From positions 1 to 55,446 of the forward strand of contig JAAERL010000628.1 in the NCBI GenBank assembly GCA_024230435.1: DNA of 55,446 nucleotides. Direction: 5' to 3'. Positions 26,031 through 35,003 of this stretch are shown here, in pieces. This DNA is from Desulfobacteraceae bacterium (GTDB lineage Bacteria; Desulfobacterota; Desulfobacteria; Desulfobacterales; Desulfosarcinaceae). Both the position numbers and the translations under genes were made by a program. Below the pieces are notes generated by a model. The model did not search any database and had not been told where the DNA came from. It saw only the letters and a list, made by a program, of their open reading frames with translations. Numbering within the stretch: the first letter of the stretch is position 1; every line of letters begins with the position of its first letter.

Positions 26031-26585
26031 ATGAACGATTTGATGACCCTTATCCAAAACCGCCGCAGTGTGCGCAAGTATGAGCAAAAGCCGGTAAGTG
26101 ATGATATGCTCGAACAGGTTCTGGAGTCCGTTCGCTGGGCGCCTTCCTGGGCGAATACTCAATGCTGGGAAGTAATAGCCGTGCGGGATGCCGCCATTAA
26201 GGAGCAATTACAGGCTTCATTGCCGCCCAAGGGCAATCCCGCGTATAAGGCCATGGTAAATGCACCCGTGGTTTTGGTGCTGTGCGCCAAGCTTGGGGTT
26301 TCCGGCTACCATAAAGGCAATGTGACAACCAAGTTCGGGGAATGGATGATGTACGATCTTGGAATCGCCACTCAAAATATTTGCCTGACCGCTTATAGCC
26401 TGGGACTTGGAACGGTGGTGGTAGGGCTGTTCGATCATGACAAAGCCGCGCAGGTGATTCAAATGCCTGACGGTTATGAATTGGTTAGCATGATTCCCAT
26501 GGGGTACCCTGCAAAATCCGGCTCGGCCCCGGCACGAAAAGCTATACGTGAATTTACCCATTATGAGAAGTGGCAGTCTAAATGA
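26031..26585 (+). CDS. Nitroreductase-family FMN oxidoreductase
   Basis: 184 residues. The N-terminal FMN-phosphate motif RRSVRKYEQKPVSDDMLEQV is typical, followed by SVRWAPSWANTQCWEVIAV. Later: DLGIATQNICLTAYSLGLGT and the closing MIPMGYP. Such enzymes reduce nitro-compounds or quinones with NAD(P)H; the physiological substrate is unknown. A strong intrinsic terminator follows. Confidence 0.92.
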   Translation: MNDLMTLIQNRRSVRKYEQKPVSDDMLEQVLESVRWAPSWANTQCWEVIAVRDAAIKEQLQASLPPKGNPAYKAMVNAPVVLVLCAKLGVSGYHKGNVTTKFGEWMMYDLGIATQNICLTAYSLGLGTVVVGLFDHDKAAQVIQMPDGYELVSMIPMGYPAKSGSAPARKAIREFTHYEKWQSK

Positions 26586-26632
26586 TACTCATGCGTGAAC
26601 TGCAAATTTGAAAATATATCAAAAAAAAATAC

Positions 26633-26668
26633 AAAAATCCCGGTCGTTAAATCCGGGATTTTTTTTTG
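26633..26668 (+). terminator. Strong intrinsic terminator after the nitroreductase gene
   Basis: Arms 26633-26643 and 26653-26663 (core ATCCCGG / CCGGGAT), then a run of T to 26667. It lies 47 bp after the stop. Confidence 0.9.
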
Positions 26669-26805
26669 GACAAAAGCAACAGTAATACTGCTTGCCCAAT
26701 TATAGAAAAAGTTGCAATTACACCAAATCATTCCTATCTTTGTTAGACCGTTTAACCGTTTAATTATCTGCCATCTCCAACCGATTAACGCGATGGAGGC
26801 TGATC

Positions 26806-28629
26806 ATGGCCAATCGATTGCTACATGAAAAAAGTCCCTATTTATTACAACATTGCCAAAATCCTGTGGACTGGTATCCTTGGTCAGATGAGGCTTTTGA
26901 AACTGCAAAAAAGCTCGGCAAGCCGGTTTTTTTGTCAGTGGGGTACGCAACCTGCCATTGGTGCCATGTCATGGAGCGGGAATCTTTTGAGGATGAACAA
27001 ACTGCGGCGGTTTTAAACGATAGTTTTGTGTGCATCAAGGTAGATCGCGAAGAGCGTCCCGATATTGATGCCGTATATATGGCAGCTTGCCATTTGCTGA
27101 CCGGTGGGGGCGGATGGCCTTTGAACGTGATTCTGACACCTGAGAAAAAGCCCTTTTTCGCGGCTACCTATATTGCTAAAACCAGCCGGTTCGGCCGCAT
27201 GGGAATTGTGGATCTGTGCCGCCGCGTCACAGATCTGGTCAATAACGAGCCTGAGCGCATCAAAGAATCAGCCGAAGCCATTACCGCTCATATAGCCGAT
27301 GCTTTTGTCTTTGAATCAGAACCCGAAGCTTTTGCCGAGGCGGCGGTTTTGGATCAAGCCCTTTCTTTGATTGGAAAACATTATGATCCCGGGCATGGCG
27401 GATTTGAACGTGCGCCCAAATTTCCAATGGCGCACCGATTGCTCTTTTTGCTGAGGAGCTACCGCCGGACAAAGGACCGGAGATTGTTGGATATGGTAAA
27501 CCGCACGTTGACCTGCATGCGTTTGGGGGGGATATGGGACCATGTGGGATTTGGTTTTCACCGGTATTCTACGGATCGCAAGTGGCTGTTGCCTCACTTT
27601 GAAAAGATGCTCTACGATCAGGCCATGCTGGTGCTGGCATATCTTGAAGGATTTCGCCTCACAGGCAACCCTTTATTTAAACAAACAGTGGATGAAATTC
27701 TGGCCTATGTCTTTCGTGAGATGACCGGCTCGCAGGGTGGTTTTTATTCAGCGCAGGATGCTGACAGCCAAGGCGAGGAGGGCAAGTTTTATCTTTGGAC
27801 CTGCGATGAGTTTGATAATCTGGCAAAGAAGCTTGGAAAAGGCGTTGATTGGCTTCAGGTATTTAATCTGAGCTGCGATGGCAATTTTTCCGATGAGGCC
27901 ACCGGCCGGAAAACCGGAACAAATGTGTTGTACCTGACCCGTGCGATGCACGATTGGGCCATGGAGCAGGGCTTGAGTCCCGATCAATTATCAGTCAAAT
28001 GGGAACAGTTGCGCCAGAGCTTGTTTGCCGCCCGGCAAAAAAGGGTCCGGCCCTTGGTGGATGATAAAATTCTCACCGATTGGAACGGGCTTATGATTGC
28101 GGCTTTGGCCCGGGCAGCGAATGTGCTTGGCAATTCCGGTTATGCAACGGGCGCCCGTAAATCCGCTTTATTTATTTTAGACCATATGAGCGATGATACA
28201 GGCCGATTGTTACATCGTCATCGCAACGCAGACACAGCACTTGCCGGTACGGCAAATGACTACGCCTTTTTTATCATGGGTTTGCTGGAACTGCATCAGG
28301 TAACAAAGGAAAGTCAATGGCTTGAAATCGCGGTAAACTTTCAAAAAACAATGGACACCTTTTTTATGGATAAAAAAAATGGCGGATACTTTTTAACGCC
28401 CGAAGATCAGAATGACTTGCCGGTACGGCCTAAAGAGCTTTATGATGGTGCTATTCCATCGGCCAATGCGGCCGTTCTGAAAAATCTGATAATGCTGCAC
28501 CGCCTGACTGGTGAAAATGTTTGGAAAAATCAAACCAAAAATCAAATCCGGGCATTTGCCGTATCCGTCAAAAAACAACCATCAGCTTACACCCATACCC
28601 TTAGCGGGTGGGATGAGGTGTTGTTTTAA
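26806..28629 (+). CDS. YyaL/SSP411 (DUF255) thioredoxin-domain protein
   Basis: 607 residues. The N-terminal thioredoxin-like domain has [20 protein letters not shown] and the CxxC pair in [14 protein letters not shown]. The rest is a six-hairpin glycosidase-like barrel: [32 protein letters not shown], and [18 protein letters not shown]. Somewhat shorter than the usual 650-700. It is related to human SPATA20; the reaction is unknown. The downstream rhodanese-ferritin gene starts 12 bp later, with AAGGAG, so the two form an operon. Confidence 0.95.
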   Translation: MANRLLHEKSPYLLQHCQNPVDWYPWSDEAFETAKKLGKPVFLSVGYATCHWCHVMERESFEDEQTAAVLNDSFVCIKVDREERPDIDAVYMAACHLLTGGGGWPLNVILTPEKKPFFAATYIAKTSRFGRMGIVDLCRRVTDLVNNEPERIKESAEAITAHIADAFVFESEPEAFAEAAVLDQALSLIGKHYDPGHGGFERAPKFPMAHRLLFLLRSYRRTKDRRLLDMVNRTLTCMRLGGIWDHVGFGFHRYSTDRKWLLPHFEKMLYDQAMLVLAYLEGFRLTGNPLFKQTVDEILAYVFREMTGSQGGFYSAQDADSQGEEGKFYLWTCDEFDNLAKKLGKGVDWLQVFNLSCDGNFSDEATGRKTGTNVLYLTRAMHDWAMEQGLSPDQLSVKWEQLRQSLFAARQKRVRPLVDDKILTDWNGLMIAALARAANVLGNSGYATGARKSALFILDHMSDDTGRLLHRHRNADTALAGTANDYAFFIMGLLELHQVTKESQWLEIAVNFQKTMDTFFMDKKNGGYFLTPEDQNDLPVRPKELYDGAIPSANAAVLKNLIMLHRLTGENVWKNQTKNQIRAFAVSVKKQPSAYTHTLSGWDEVLF

Positions 28630-28641
28630 AAGGAGTATCCA

Positions 28642-29460
28642 ATGTCTATAGGTGAGCTTTCATCCAAACAATTAAAACTGTATATCGGCCAGCATCATGA
28701 AAAAGAGTTTGTACTAGTGGATGTCCGTCAGCCGGAAGAATATCAAAACGGCCACATTCCCGGCGCGTTGTTAAAGCCCTTGCCCGAATTAGTGCAAACG
28801 CTTGATTCATTGCCAAATGACAAAGAACTCGTGTTTTACTGCCATAGCGGCGGCAGGTCATCGGCGGCAGCCACTATGATGGAAGAAGAAGATCTGACAA
28901 ACCGTAATATCTATAACCTTCAAGGCGGTATCATGGCCTGGGACGGGCATATGGCGCCGGACTTTCCTTCTATTTGCGTATTTGAGGGGCAATCCACGGT
29001 GCAGATGCTTAAAACGGCAATGAACCTTGAAAAAGGCGCACAACGTTTTTATACACACGTTAGAGAAATATACGGGCTTGAAGACTGGTCCGATGTTTTC
29101 GCGCAGCTTGCTATGGCGGAAATGGCGCACGCCAAGGCAGTTTACCGGTTTTGGAAAAAAGAAATACAAGACGATATCGAACCGTTTGACTCGCTTTATA
29201 AAACGATCACCGGAGATATCCTTGAAGGCGGCATCAGTATGCAAGAGGCTCTGACTATGCTGATGCCGACTAATACCCATTCAGGTATGCGGATATTGGA
29301 AACGGCCTTGAAAATTGAAGTGTCTGCTTTTGACCTGTATCGCAGCCTGGCCAATCAGTTGCCGGATAAGGCTGCAAGCCAGACGTTTATGACCATTGCC
29401 CAGGCGGAAAAAGGGCATATGCGGGAGCTGATTAACGCCATATCAAAATGTCCGGCCTGA
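28642..29460 (+). CDS. Rhodanese domain fused to ferritin-like (rubrerythrin) domain
   Basis: 272 residues. The N-terminal rhodanese domain (1-110) has the catalytic Cys loop FYCHSGGRSS and DVRQPEEYQNGHIPGA. The C-terminal part (120-272) is a ferritin-like four-helix bundle with Glu/His ligands in NLEKGAQRFY, AQLAMAEMAHAK, ALKIEVSAFDLY and IAQAEKGHMREL. A di-iron peroxidase or persulfide-handling protein is likely (inference). Co-transcribed with the YyaL gene. The layout recurs in sulfate reducers. Confidence 0.9.
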   Translation: MSIGELSSKQLKLYIGQHHEKEFVLVDVRQPEEYQNGHIPGALLKPLPELVQTLDSLPNDKELVFYCHSGGRSSAAATMMEEEDLTNRNIYNLQGGIMAWDGHMAPDFPSICVFEGQSTVQMLKTAMNLEKGAQRFYTHVREIYGLEDWSDVFAQLAMAEMAHAKAVYRFWKKEIQDDIEPFDSLYKTITGDILEGGISMQEALTMLMPTNTHSGMRILETALKIEVSAFDLYRSLANQLPDKAASQTFMTIAQAEKGHMRELINAISKCPA

Positions 29461-29508
29461 CACCTCTTGTACACCAGTTGCAACGCCAGTCTTAATGGCC
29501 AGGATCGA

Positions 29509-31158
29509 TCAGGCAGCCGAAAGGTATTTATCCACGGCCTCGCTCAAAGAGGTTTCGTTGAAGGGCTTATGCAATATCGCTGTAATGCCTGCTTCCATAG
29601 CGGCGGAGTTATCCTGACATTCGTTTTGGGTGGTTACCATAATAATCGGTAATTGTTCTTTGCCGTATAATTGGCGTATCGACCGGGTAAGATCCACACC
29701 GTTGATATCCGGCATATTAAGGTCCGTAAAGATCAGGTCCGGTTTTTCGGTCTTGGCTTTTTCAATTGCCTGCGCCGGAAATTCAAATAAAACCGGTTCA
29801 TATCCAAGATTATGCAAGACACTGCGGTAGATGTTCAGAATCATTTTCGAATCGTCCACAGCGAATACCTTTAAGGATTTTTGATCATCGGGCTTGACTT
29901 TCTTTTCAACCTTCTTCTCAATTTTCGCCGCAAGCGGTTTTAAATTATTGTTGCGCAGCAATTCGGCAAAATAACGCCGTATATCAGGATGAACCTTTTG
30001 GCCCAGGTATTCGGCCGCAAATTGACTGAAACTTTCTTCTTTTATGAGATCCAGAAAAACAGTATCGCACTGGGCCTCTATGATCGTACGGCTGATGGGG
30101 CAGTGCTTATTGTTTTCATCCCGGATTAAATTTTTAATACCCGCAGCCAATACCGTGTTGTAGTTATGGTTAATGGCGCTGGCAGCGGCTGCGCGGACAT
30201 TATCTACAGGATCATGCAGCCCCTGGGCCAGGGCGAATGCGCCTTTGGCAACCGGTAATTTTCCAAGCGCTTCATAAGATGCAAAACGAACATTGGCATC
30301 TTTGGGCTCGTTATGAAGCAGCTTTCTTATCGGCCCTATGGCTGATTCATCTCCAATATCGCCCAGCACATTGAGACTATGGATTAAAAGGTCCGGGTCA
30401 TCGTAGATCAAATTGCCGATTAAATATGGAACGGATTTGGGCCCGAGATCCGTAAGATGTTTTTTTGCTGCGTTTCTTATATTGGCCTTCTGGGCAGATA
30501 AATTTTCATTAAGCTTTTCTATGGCTCCAGGTTCCTGGCAATGGGCAAATACATTGAGAATCATATAATCAAGGTCAGTATCGGCGCCTAATTTATCTGC
30601 AAGCCTTTGAATGGCTGTCTTGTTGGCCAATTGGCCAAGTGCCTGGATAGCAGCCAGAATCAGATCCAGGCTGCCGCAATATAAAAATTCGGATATGGGT
30701 GTCGTGGCCGATGTATCTCCGATCATGCCCAATGCTATAATAACGCTCCTGATCAGCTCTTCATCTTGCCCTTCATCTAAAATACTCAAAAGGATGGGCG
30801 TGGCTGGTTCAAGGCGGATTTCACCTGTGATTTCAGCCATAACCGCCCGATAAGCGGGCTTGCTCTCGCGGATCAGCGCCATGGAAAGGGTATTGGGGTC
30901 ATTTAGGGTTTTTGAATACAGAACCTCTTTAAGGTCTTGGAAATTATCACCAATAGCGGGATAGTCCGCTATCAACTCAACCAGCAGCGGAATGACAAAT
31001 TTACTATCCGCTTTGCTTAGCTGTGCGATAGCTTTTTTTTGCGCCTCAGGTGTAACTTCTTCAATATGGGACAATACGATGCGGGCTTTGATTTTGTCCT
31101 TGGTTTTGATATCGAAACGCAGTTCATCCAAAAAATCCTTATCATTGACTTTTTCCAT
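29509..31158 (-). CDS. HEAT-repeat protein with C-terminal receiver domain
   Basis: 549 residues. About residues 10-410 are helical HEAT repeats, recognised by recurring IALGMIGDTSA, LGDIGDESAIGPI and ALGKLPVAKGA segments. The C-terminal 125 residues are a receiver: acidic pair in VFAVDDSKMIL, phospho-acceptor Asp in DLIFTDLNMPDINGVDL and the Lys in ILHKPFNE. Phosphorylation would change a protein-protein scaffold rather than DNA binding. No kinase is adjacent. Ends convergent with the rhodanese-ferritin gene, 48 bp apart. Confidence 0.92.
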   Translation of the reverse strand: MEKVNDKDFLDELRFDIKTKDKIKARIVLSHIEEVTPEAQKKAIAQLSKADSKFVIPLLVELIADYPAIGDNFQDLKEVLYSKTLNDPNTLSMALIRESKPAYRAVMAEITGEIRLEPATPILLSILDEGQDEELIRSVIIALGMIGDTSATTPISEFLYCGSLDLILAAIQALGQLANKTAIQRLADKLGADTDLDYMILNVFAHCQEPGAIEKLNENLSAQKANIRNAAKKHLTDLGPKSVPYLIGNLIYDDPDLLIHSLNVLGDIGDESAIGPIRKLLHNEPKDANVRFASYEALGKLPVAKGAFALAQGLHDPVDNVRAAAASAINHNYNTVLAAGIKNLIRDENNKHCPISRTIIEAQCDTVFLDLIKEESFSQFAAEYLGQKVHPDIRRYFAELLRNNNLKPLAAKIEKKVEKKVKPDDQKSLKVFAVDDSKMILNIYRSVLHNLGYEPVLFEFPAQAIEKAKTEKPDLIFTDLNMPDINGVDLTRSIRQLYGKEQLPIIMVTTQNECQDNSAAMEAGITAILHKPFNETSLSEAVDKYLSAA

Positions 31159-31592
31159 AACTACCTTCCCGTTCCAATACGTTATTAGAGCTGAAGTTGA
31201 TTATCGGCAGATTTTTATGAAGCCTTAAGAAACAATTTCAGAATTTAAAATAAAACTTGCGATTTATTTAGCGGATTGAAAATCGGAAAGGACCCGGCTT
31301 ACCGGGCCTGCGGTTTTCCGGTGACAACCATTGGGCCCAATCGAGGATTATCCGCTCTGCAAAACCGTTCATAAGGCCCTTGGCAAGATCAAAAATAAGC
31401 ATCCTGATTCACATTTCTACGCCCATTGCTTAATATCAGGGTTGATTTCGTATTTGTGTTGAAGGTAGAATTCTTGCAAATTACGGATAATAAAAAGATT
31501 AAGTTCAATGTACGGATAGTTTGAGGCGAATTTGAAACTTCCAAGCCCTTTTATTCTAAAACTTTAATTTTATGCAATTTGAGGAGTAATTT
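31159..31592. other. Non-coding leader with candidate RNA structures upstream of the beta-propeller gene
   Basis: No gene. Within 31284-31341 nested inverted repeats occur: CGGAAA (31284-31289) with TTTCCG (31315-31320), enclosing CCCGG/CCGGG (31293-31297, 31302-31306), then the 12-bp palindrome ATTGGGCCCAAT (31330-31341). This might be a regulatory RNA element or a decayed repeat; I match it to no known riboswitch. Confidence 0.35.
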
Positions 31593-33002
31593 ATGAAATG
31601 TATCAACCCAGTCATTATCGCCATCGTCAGCGCTATTGGCATGATATGTTTTCTTGAGACACACCTTTATGCTGCTACTTATGCATATTTGCCCAATAAT
31701 CATGACACGGCTGACAGTATAACGCGAATTTTGAGCTCTGATGAGACAAATTTAAAAATCGAATTCGAAAGTTATGCCGACAGCGGTCCCCATTATGGCG
31801 TGGCCGTCATACCCGGCAGCAGTATTGTGCTGGTGACCTTGGCCGGCAGTGATGCAGATGATTTAGTAGCTAGAATTTCCAGCAGTTTTTTTTCAGATGA
31901 CCCCAGTGATCCTTCACTTACCTATTCGCTAGACCCGCAAAACGATGATACCTTGGGGCCAAGGGGCATAGCCATCGACTCGGACGGCTCTTTTGCCTAT
32001 GTGGCCAATTACGATGCAAATTCAGTTTCAAAAATAAATCTGGCAACGGGTGTGGTAGATTCAATTACCACCGATGTCGGGCAAAATCCCTGGGGAATTG
32101 TTGCTTATTACGACGATAGTGAAGATATCAACTACGTTTATGTTGCTAACTATGGCTCTGATACAGTAACGGCTATCACAGATGACAATGACGCGATTTC
32201 AACCGGGGATATCAGTGTGGGGGACCGTCCCGTGGGAATTGCCATAACACCAGACGGAAACTACGTCTATGTGGCCAATCAAGGCGACAACTCGGTCAGC
32301 GTTATACAAACCAGTGATAATACGGTGCTTGATACGATAACAGTTGGCGCCGGCCCCTATGGTGTAGCTGTGGGCTCTGACGGGCAATACGTTTATGTCA
32401 CCAACCGGGATGACTCGCCGGGCCTGGTCGCTGTTATCTCCACCAGCTCTCAAAGTGTTACCCGCTGGTACGAAGTAGGAACCTCACCTATGGGAGTTTC
32501 AGCCCCCAAAAACGGTGATTTCGCATATGTGGTGAATCATGACGGTAATTCAAATTATTATATCAGCAAGATAGACATCTCTGAAAATTCAGTCAGCACC
32601 ATTACAGACGAAGATGGTGACGCCACCACCAATATTATTGATAATGTAGAGGCTATCGGTGTTTTTATAGGCGGCTCAAAACCCTCTGCCCCCTCCTCGC
32701 TGTCAGCCGAGGCGGTTTCCCATGATGAGATTGAATTGACCTGGAACGATAACTCCTCCGACGAACTGGGATTCAAAATAGAAAGACGTGAAGGCGAGCA
32801 AGGCGATTACGTACGTATCGCCAAGGCCAATGAAAACACGACGGTGTATCAAAATACCGGCTTAGATCATAATACTACCTATTACTATCGTATTCAGTCC
32901 TACAACGAAGCTGCGGATTCGAATTTTGCCATTGAAACCAGCGCTACTACCGAAGAAGGCGAATTTTCCTGGTGTTTTTGCGGAGCTCTGCTGGCAAAGT
33001 GA
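31593..33002 (+). CDS. Secreted YVTN beta-propeller protein with FnIII domain (paralogue 1)
   Basis: 469 residues. The signal peptide is residues 1-26 (IIAIVSAIGMICFLETHLYA). Then a seven-bladed propeller of YVTN-type repeats: FAYVANYDANSVSKINL, YVYVANYGSDTVTAIT, YVYVANQGDNSVSVIQT, YVYVTNRDD... and FAYVVNHDGNS. A fibronectin type III domain follows (about 365-455: PSAPSSLSAEAVSHDEIELT). It ends with FSWCFCGALLAK. Secreted or surface-bound, perhaps in adhesion or polymer binding (inference). GAGGAG precedes the ATG. A paralogue lies at 35004, with conserved tail. Confidence 0.88.
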   Translation: MKCINPVIIAIVSAIGMICFLETHLYAATYAYLPNNHDTADSITRILSSDETNLKIEFESYADSGPHYGVAVIPGSSIVLVTLAGSDADDLVARISSSFFSDDPSDPSLTYSLDPQNDDTLGPRGIAIDSDGSFAYVANYDANSVSKINLATGVVDSITTDVGQNPWGIVAYYDDSEDINYVYVANYGSDTVTAITDDNDAISTGDISVGDRPVGIAITPDGNYVYVANQGDNSVSVIQTSDNTVLDTITVGAGPYGVAVGSDGQYVYVTNRDDSPGLVAVISTSSQSVTRWYEVGTSPMGVSAPKNGDFAYVVNHDGNSNYYISKIDISENSVSTITDEDGDATTNIIDNVEAIGVFIGGSKPSAPSSLSAEAVSHDEIELTWNDNSSDELGFKIERREGEQGDYVRIAKANENTTVYQNTGLDHNTTYYYRIQSYNEAADSNFAIETSATTEEGEFSWCFCGALLAK

Positions 33003-33166
33003 ATTAAGCCGATTTAACAGTCAAAGAATATACCTTTTTGTCTGTCTATTTGTTTGCCGCCGGAAAACTCTATGCTGATCCGGTATGTTGGCAATTAGTC
33101 CGCTCTGGCTACGTATTGCTCAACTTTTCCAATGTCTTCAGCGGATAAATTTTTCCTAATAATCGT

Positions 33167-33496
33167 TTATTCCCTGAATTTTTTGGTTCGATCTTCCAGG
33201 AAGGCGCAAACCTTTTTAGGGCTTTTTCTGTCAATTTGAGCCGGAAGACTGACAACTTCCTTGGCCCGTTCGCCGGTGGGAAATTTTAAACCGATTACAA
33301 ATTTAGGAGTAGACTTACGGGCTGGCCGGATCGCGGCGGTCTCCACTTCTTGCTGATCGTTTTTCCGGCCTGTTGATTTGAGTTTTTCTAAAATTTCTCT
33401 GATACGCGATAAAATATTGCCTTTGGGCGGTTCTATGGCCCATGTGGTGCAAAAATCAATTACCAGCTCTTTGGGCCGTTGCCGTGTAAAAGTCAT
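33167..33496 (-). CDS. Hypothetical protein, 109 residues
   Basis: Basic, soluble, with no hydrophobic segment. Starts MTFTRQRPKELVIDFCTTWA and has KFVIGLKFPTGERAKEVVSL near its end; two thirds is charged. No family recognised. The ribosome site is weak. It begins 38 bp away from the terminator of the next minus-strand gene, so it likely has its own promoter. May be a decayed or narrowly distributed gene. Confidence 0.5.
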   Translation of the reverse strand: MTFTRQRPKELVIDFCTTWAIEPPKGNILSRIREILEKLKSTGRKNDQQEVETAAIRPARKSTPKFVIGLKFPTGERAKEVVSLPAQIDRKSPKKVCAFLEDRTKKFRE

Positions 33497-33533
33497 TTTT
33501 AGATGATCAAAATCTTTGAACTATAATGATCAA

Positions 33534-33571
33534 TTTAAAAGGGAGAGCTCCATTAAGCTCTCCCTTTTAAA
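33534..33571. terminator. Perfect 16-bp bidirectional-type terminator hairpin
   Basis: TTTAAAAGGGAGAGCT (33534-33549), loop CCATTA, AGCTCTCCCTTTTAAA (33556-33571). The arms end in A/T runs on both strands. It lies 34 bp after the stop of the secreted Cys-rich gene and terminates it. Confidence 0.9.
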
Positions 33572-33604
33572 TCAAACGTAGCTTAATGAACTACCGTACA
33601 TCAT

Positions 33605-33913
33605 TTATTTTTTACGCCAGCATGTAGTTACTGCGTCCGAACCAACAGAACCACTAGAATATGCTATTGTTTGGTAGTGAATTTCACAACTTGAATAATT
33701 ATGATAAAGCGAAAATTCGATACCTAAACAGTCTGCATTGGTTGCACAAATAGCTCGACATTCGCTCCAGCTAATGTAGTACCTATCATAATCGTCACCG
33801 GTGCCATTTGAGTAACGGCATCCACCTACACCCATTAGTGCAAAATCTGCAAAAGCAATCGATGATGTTAACAACACTGTCACAGTAACTGTAATAATAA
33901 ATAATTTTTTCAT
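33605..33913 (-). CDS. Small secreted Cys-rich protein (PAN/Apple-like)
   Basis: 102 residues with a good GAGAGGAAA ribosome site. The signal peptide is MKKLFIITVTVTVLLTSSIA, cleaved near FA-DF. The mature part has six cysteines; the order GGCRYSNG, SWSECRAICATNADCLGIEF, NYSSCEIHYQ and TTCWRKK is what PAN/Apple and related domains show (C..C.AxxxCxxxxF...C). PAN domains bind proteins or carbohydrates. It lies between two secreted beta-propeller genes, suggesting a surface or extracellular set, though on the opposite strand. Confidence 0.75.
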   Translation of the reverse strand: MKKLFIITVTVTVLLTSSIAFADFALMGVGGCRYSNGTGDDYDRYYISWSECRAICATNADCLGIEFSLYHNYSSCEIHYQTIAYSSGSVGSDAVTTCWRKK

Positions 33914-34164
33914 CTTTTTCCTCTCTATATTTATTTATGAATATGAAGTGGAACATCATTTACCCATAACAATTGGGTAATTACGGCCAGATTATGTTCT
34001 GGTGCGTTTTAAAAGCGGTCTGAATTTGAACTCTTGGAGCGCATGGCTAAACTGTGCAAGACGATTTGGTAACTGAAGTAGTACCCTTACTCAAGGCTTT
34101 AATAAAAATGATAACTATTAAGTGATATGTATTAAAAAAGCAAGACTTTTTTATATGTAGTAGT

Positions 34165-34350
34165 TCAGATTTAATCTGACAAATGCCGCTTTCGTGTTGC
34201 AGGCCTTCGGCGGTAATTGCGGCCAAGGCTGCGCCTTTTACCTTATAGCCTTGTGATGAAAAAGCTTCTCGTACAGCGGCCAAGATGTAGCTTTTTCCTG
34301 ATCCAGCATAGCCGATTACACAACTAATATCACCAGTTGTGCAAATACCG
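34165..34350 (-). pseudogene. Relic of TraA/MobA-type conjugative relaxase-helicase
   Basis: The minus frame reads ISCVIGYAGSGKSYILAAVR (Walker A of the RecD-like helicase part), then SQGYKVKGAALAAITAEGLQ, which is the typical segment of Ti-type TraA proteins (VVGxAGTGKSxxLxAxREAWxAxGYxVxGAALxGKAAExLxxxSGI). After HESGI the match ends. Neither relaxase domain nor the rest of the helicase is present, so this is a fragment left by a conjugative element. Confidence 0.8.
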
Positions 34351-34820
34351 GCACATGGAAAACTGGTTTTCCAACATCGAAATTTGAGATTTTATTGGAT
34401 AGATTCGATATTTGAAAGATTTTCGAAGGGTGATTTGCATGCATATCAAATACAAAGAATTACTATTATTGTCAATGTGGAAAATGCCGATTCATCTCCC
34501 GCCTTCGCTGCGCGAGGCAAGGAGTCTTCACGGCATGAAGGATAAAAATTAGTTTTTTTGATTGATTTTTTTTCAAATTCTAATGTAGAAATCAAAATTT
34601 TAAATGTTTTAAAATCGCTATTTTAAGAGTGGGTTTTTTAGGCGTAGATTGGATTAGCGATCCTCAATCTGCCAAATACTTGAAAAAAATGGATGTGTTT
34701 TTGCAAAACTGTACGTGGATAAACGATTATATCGTATTTTGCTTTTTACCTTTTGATACGTGGTTTCAATGGTTACTCCGGCGTAATGTCGAATTTTCGT
34801 TTTTCGATCCAACTTACTAT
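34351..34820. other. Gene-free AT-rich interval
   Basis: No convincing gene. A frame from a GTG at 34629 is open to 34901 but runs into foldback repeat B and has no recognised motif or ribosome site, so it is left out. Confidence 0.4.
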
Positions 34821-34988
34821 CTAAGAGCCAGTTTGGGAATTACTAAATCGGCTGCAAAAGCGCGAGGACGGTCCAAAATGACGCAAATTTCCGGCAAATA
34901 GGCCGGCTATTCATCTCAAATTTGAGACATTTTGGCCTCGCCCTCGCACTTTTTCGCGTAATTTCGTATTTCCCAAACAAGCTCTAAA
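34821..34988. repeat. Foldback repeat family B, copy 1
   Basis: Outer ends CTAAGAGCCAGTTTGGGAAT and TTTCCCAAACAAGCTCTAA are inverted copies; the arms continue as ACTAAATCGGCTGCAAAAGC with its counterpart GCxxTTTTTCGCGTAATTT, and further as GTCCAAAATG / CATTTTGGCC around an AAATTTGAGA centre. The right end is followed directly by the AAGGAG ribosome site of the next gene. Confidence 0.85.
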
Positions 34989-35003
34989 CAAGGAGTTATT
35001 TAT

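Noticed and set aside
31284-31341. Cyclic di-GMP (GEMM) riboswitch before the beta-propeller gene
   Set aside because: Hairpins are present but the conserved GEMM core (GCAAAGCC-type and tetraloop-receptor parts) is not.
34629-34901. 90-codon plus-strand frame
   Set aside because: Its last third is foldback repeat B and the start is a GTG without ribosome site; composition is not protein-like.
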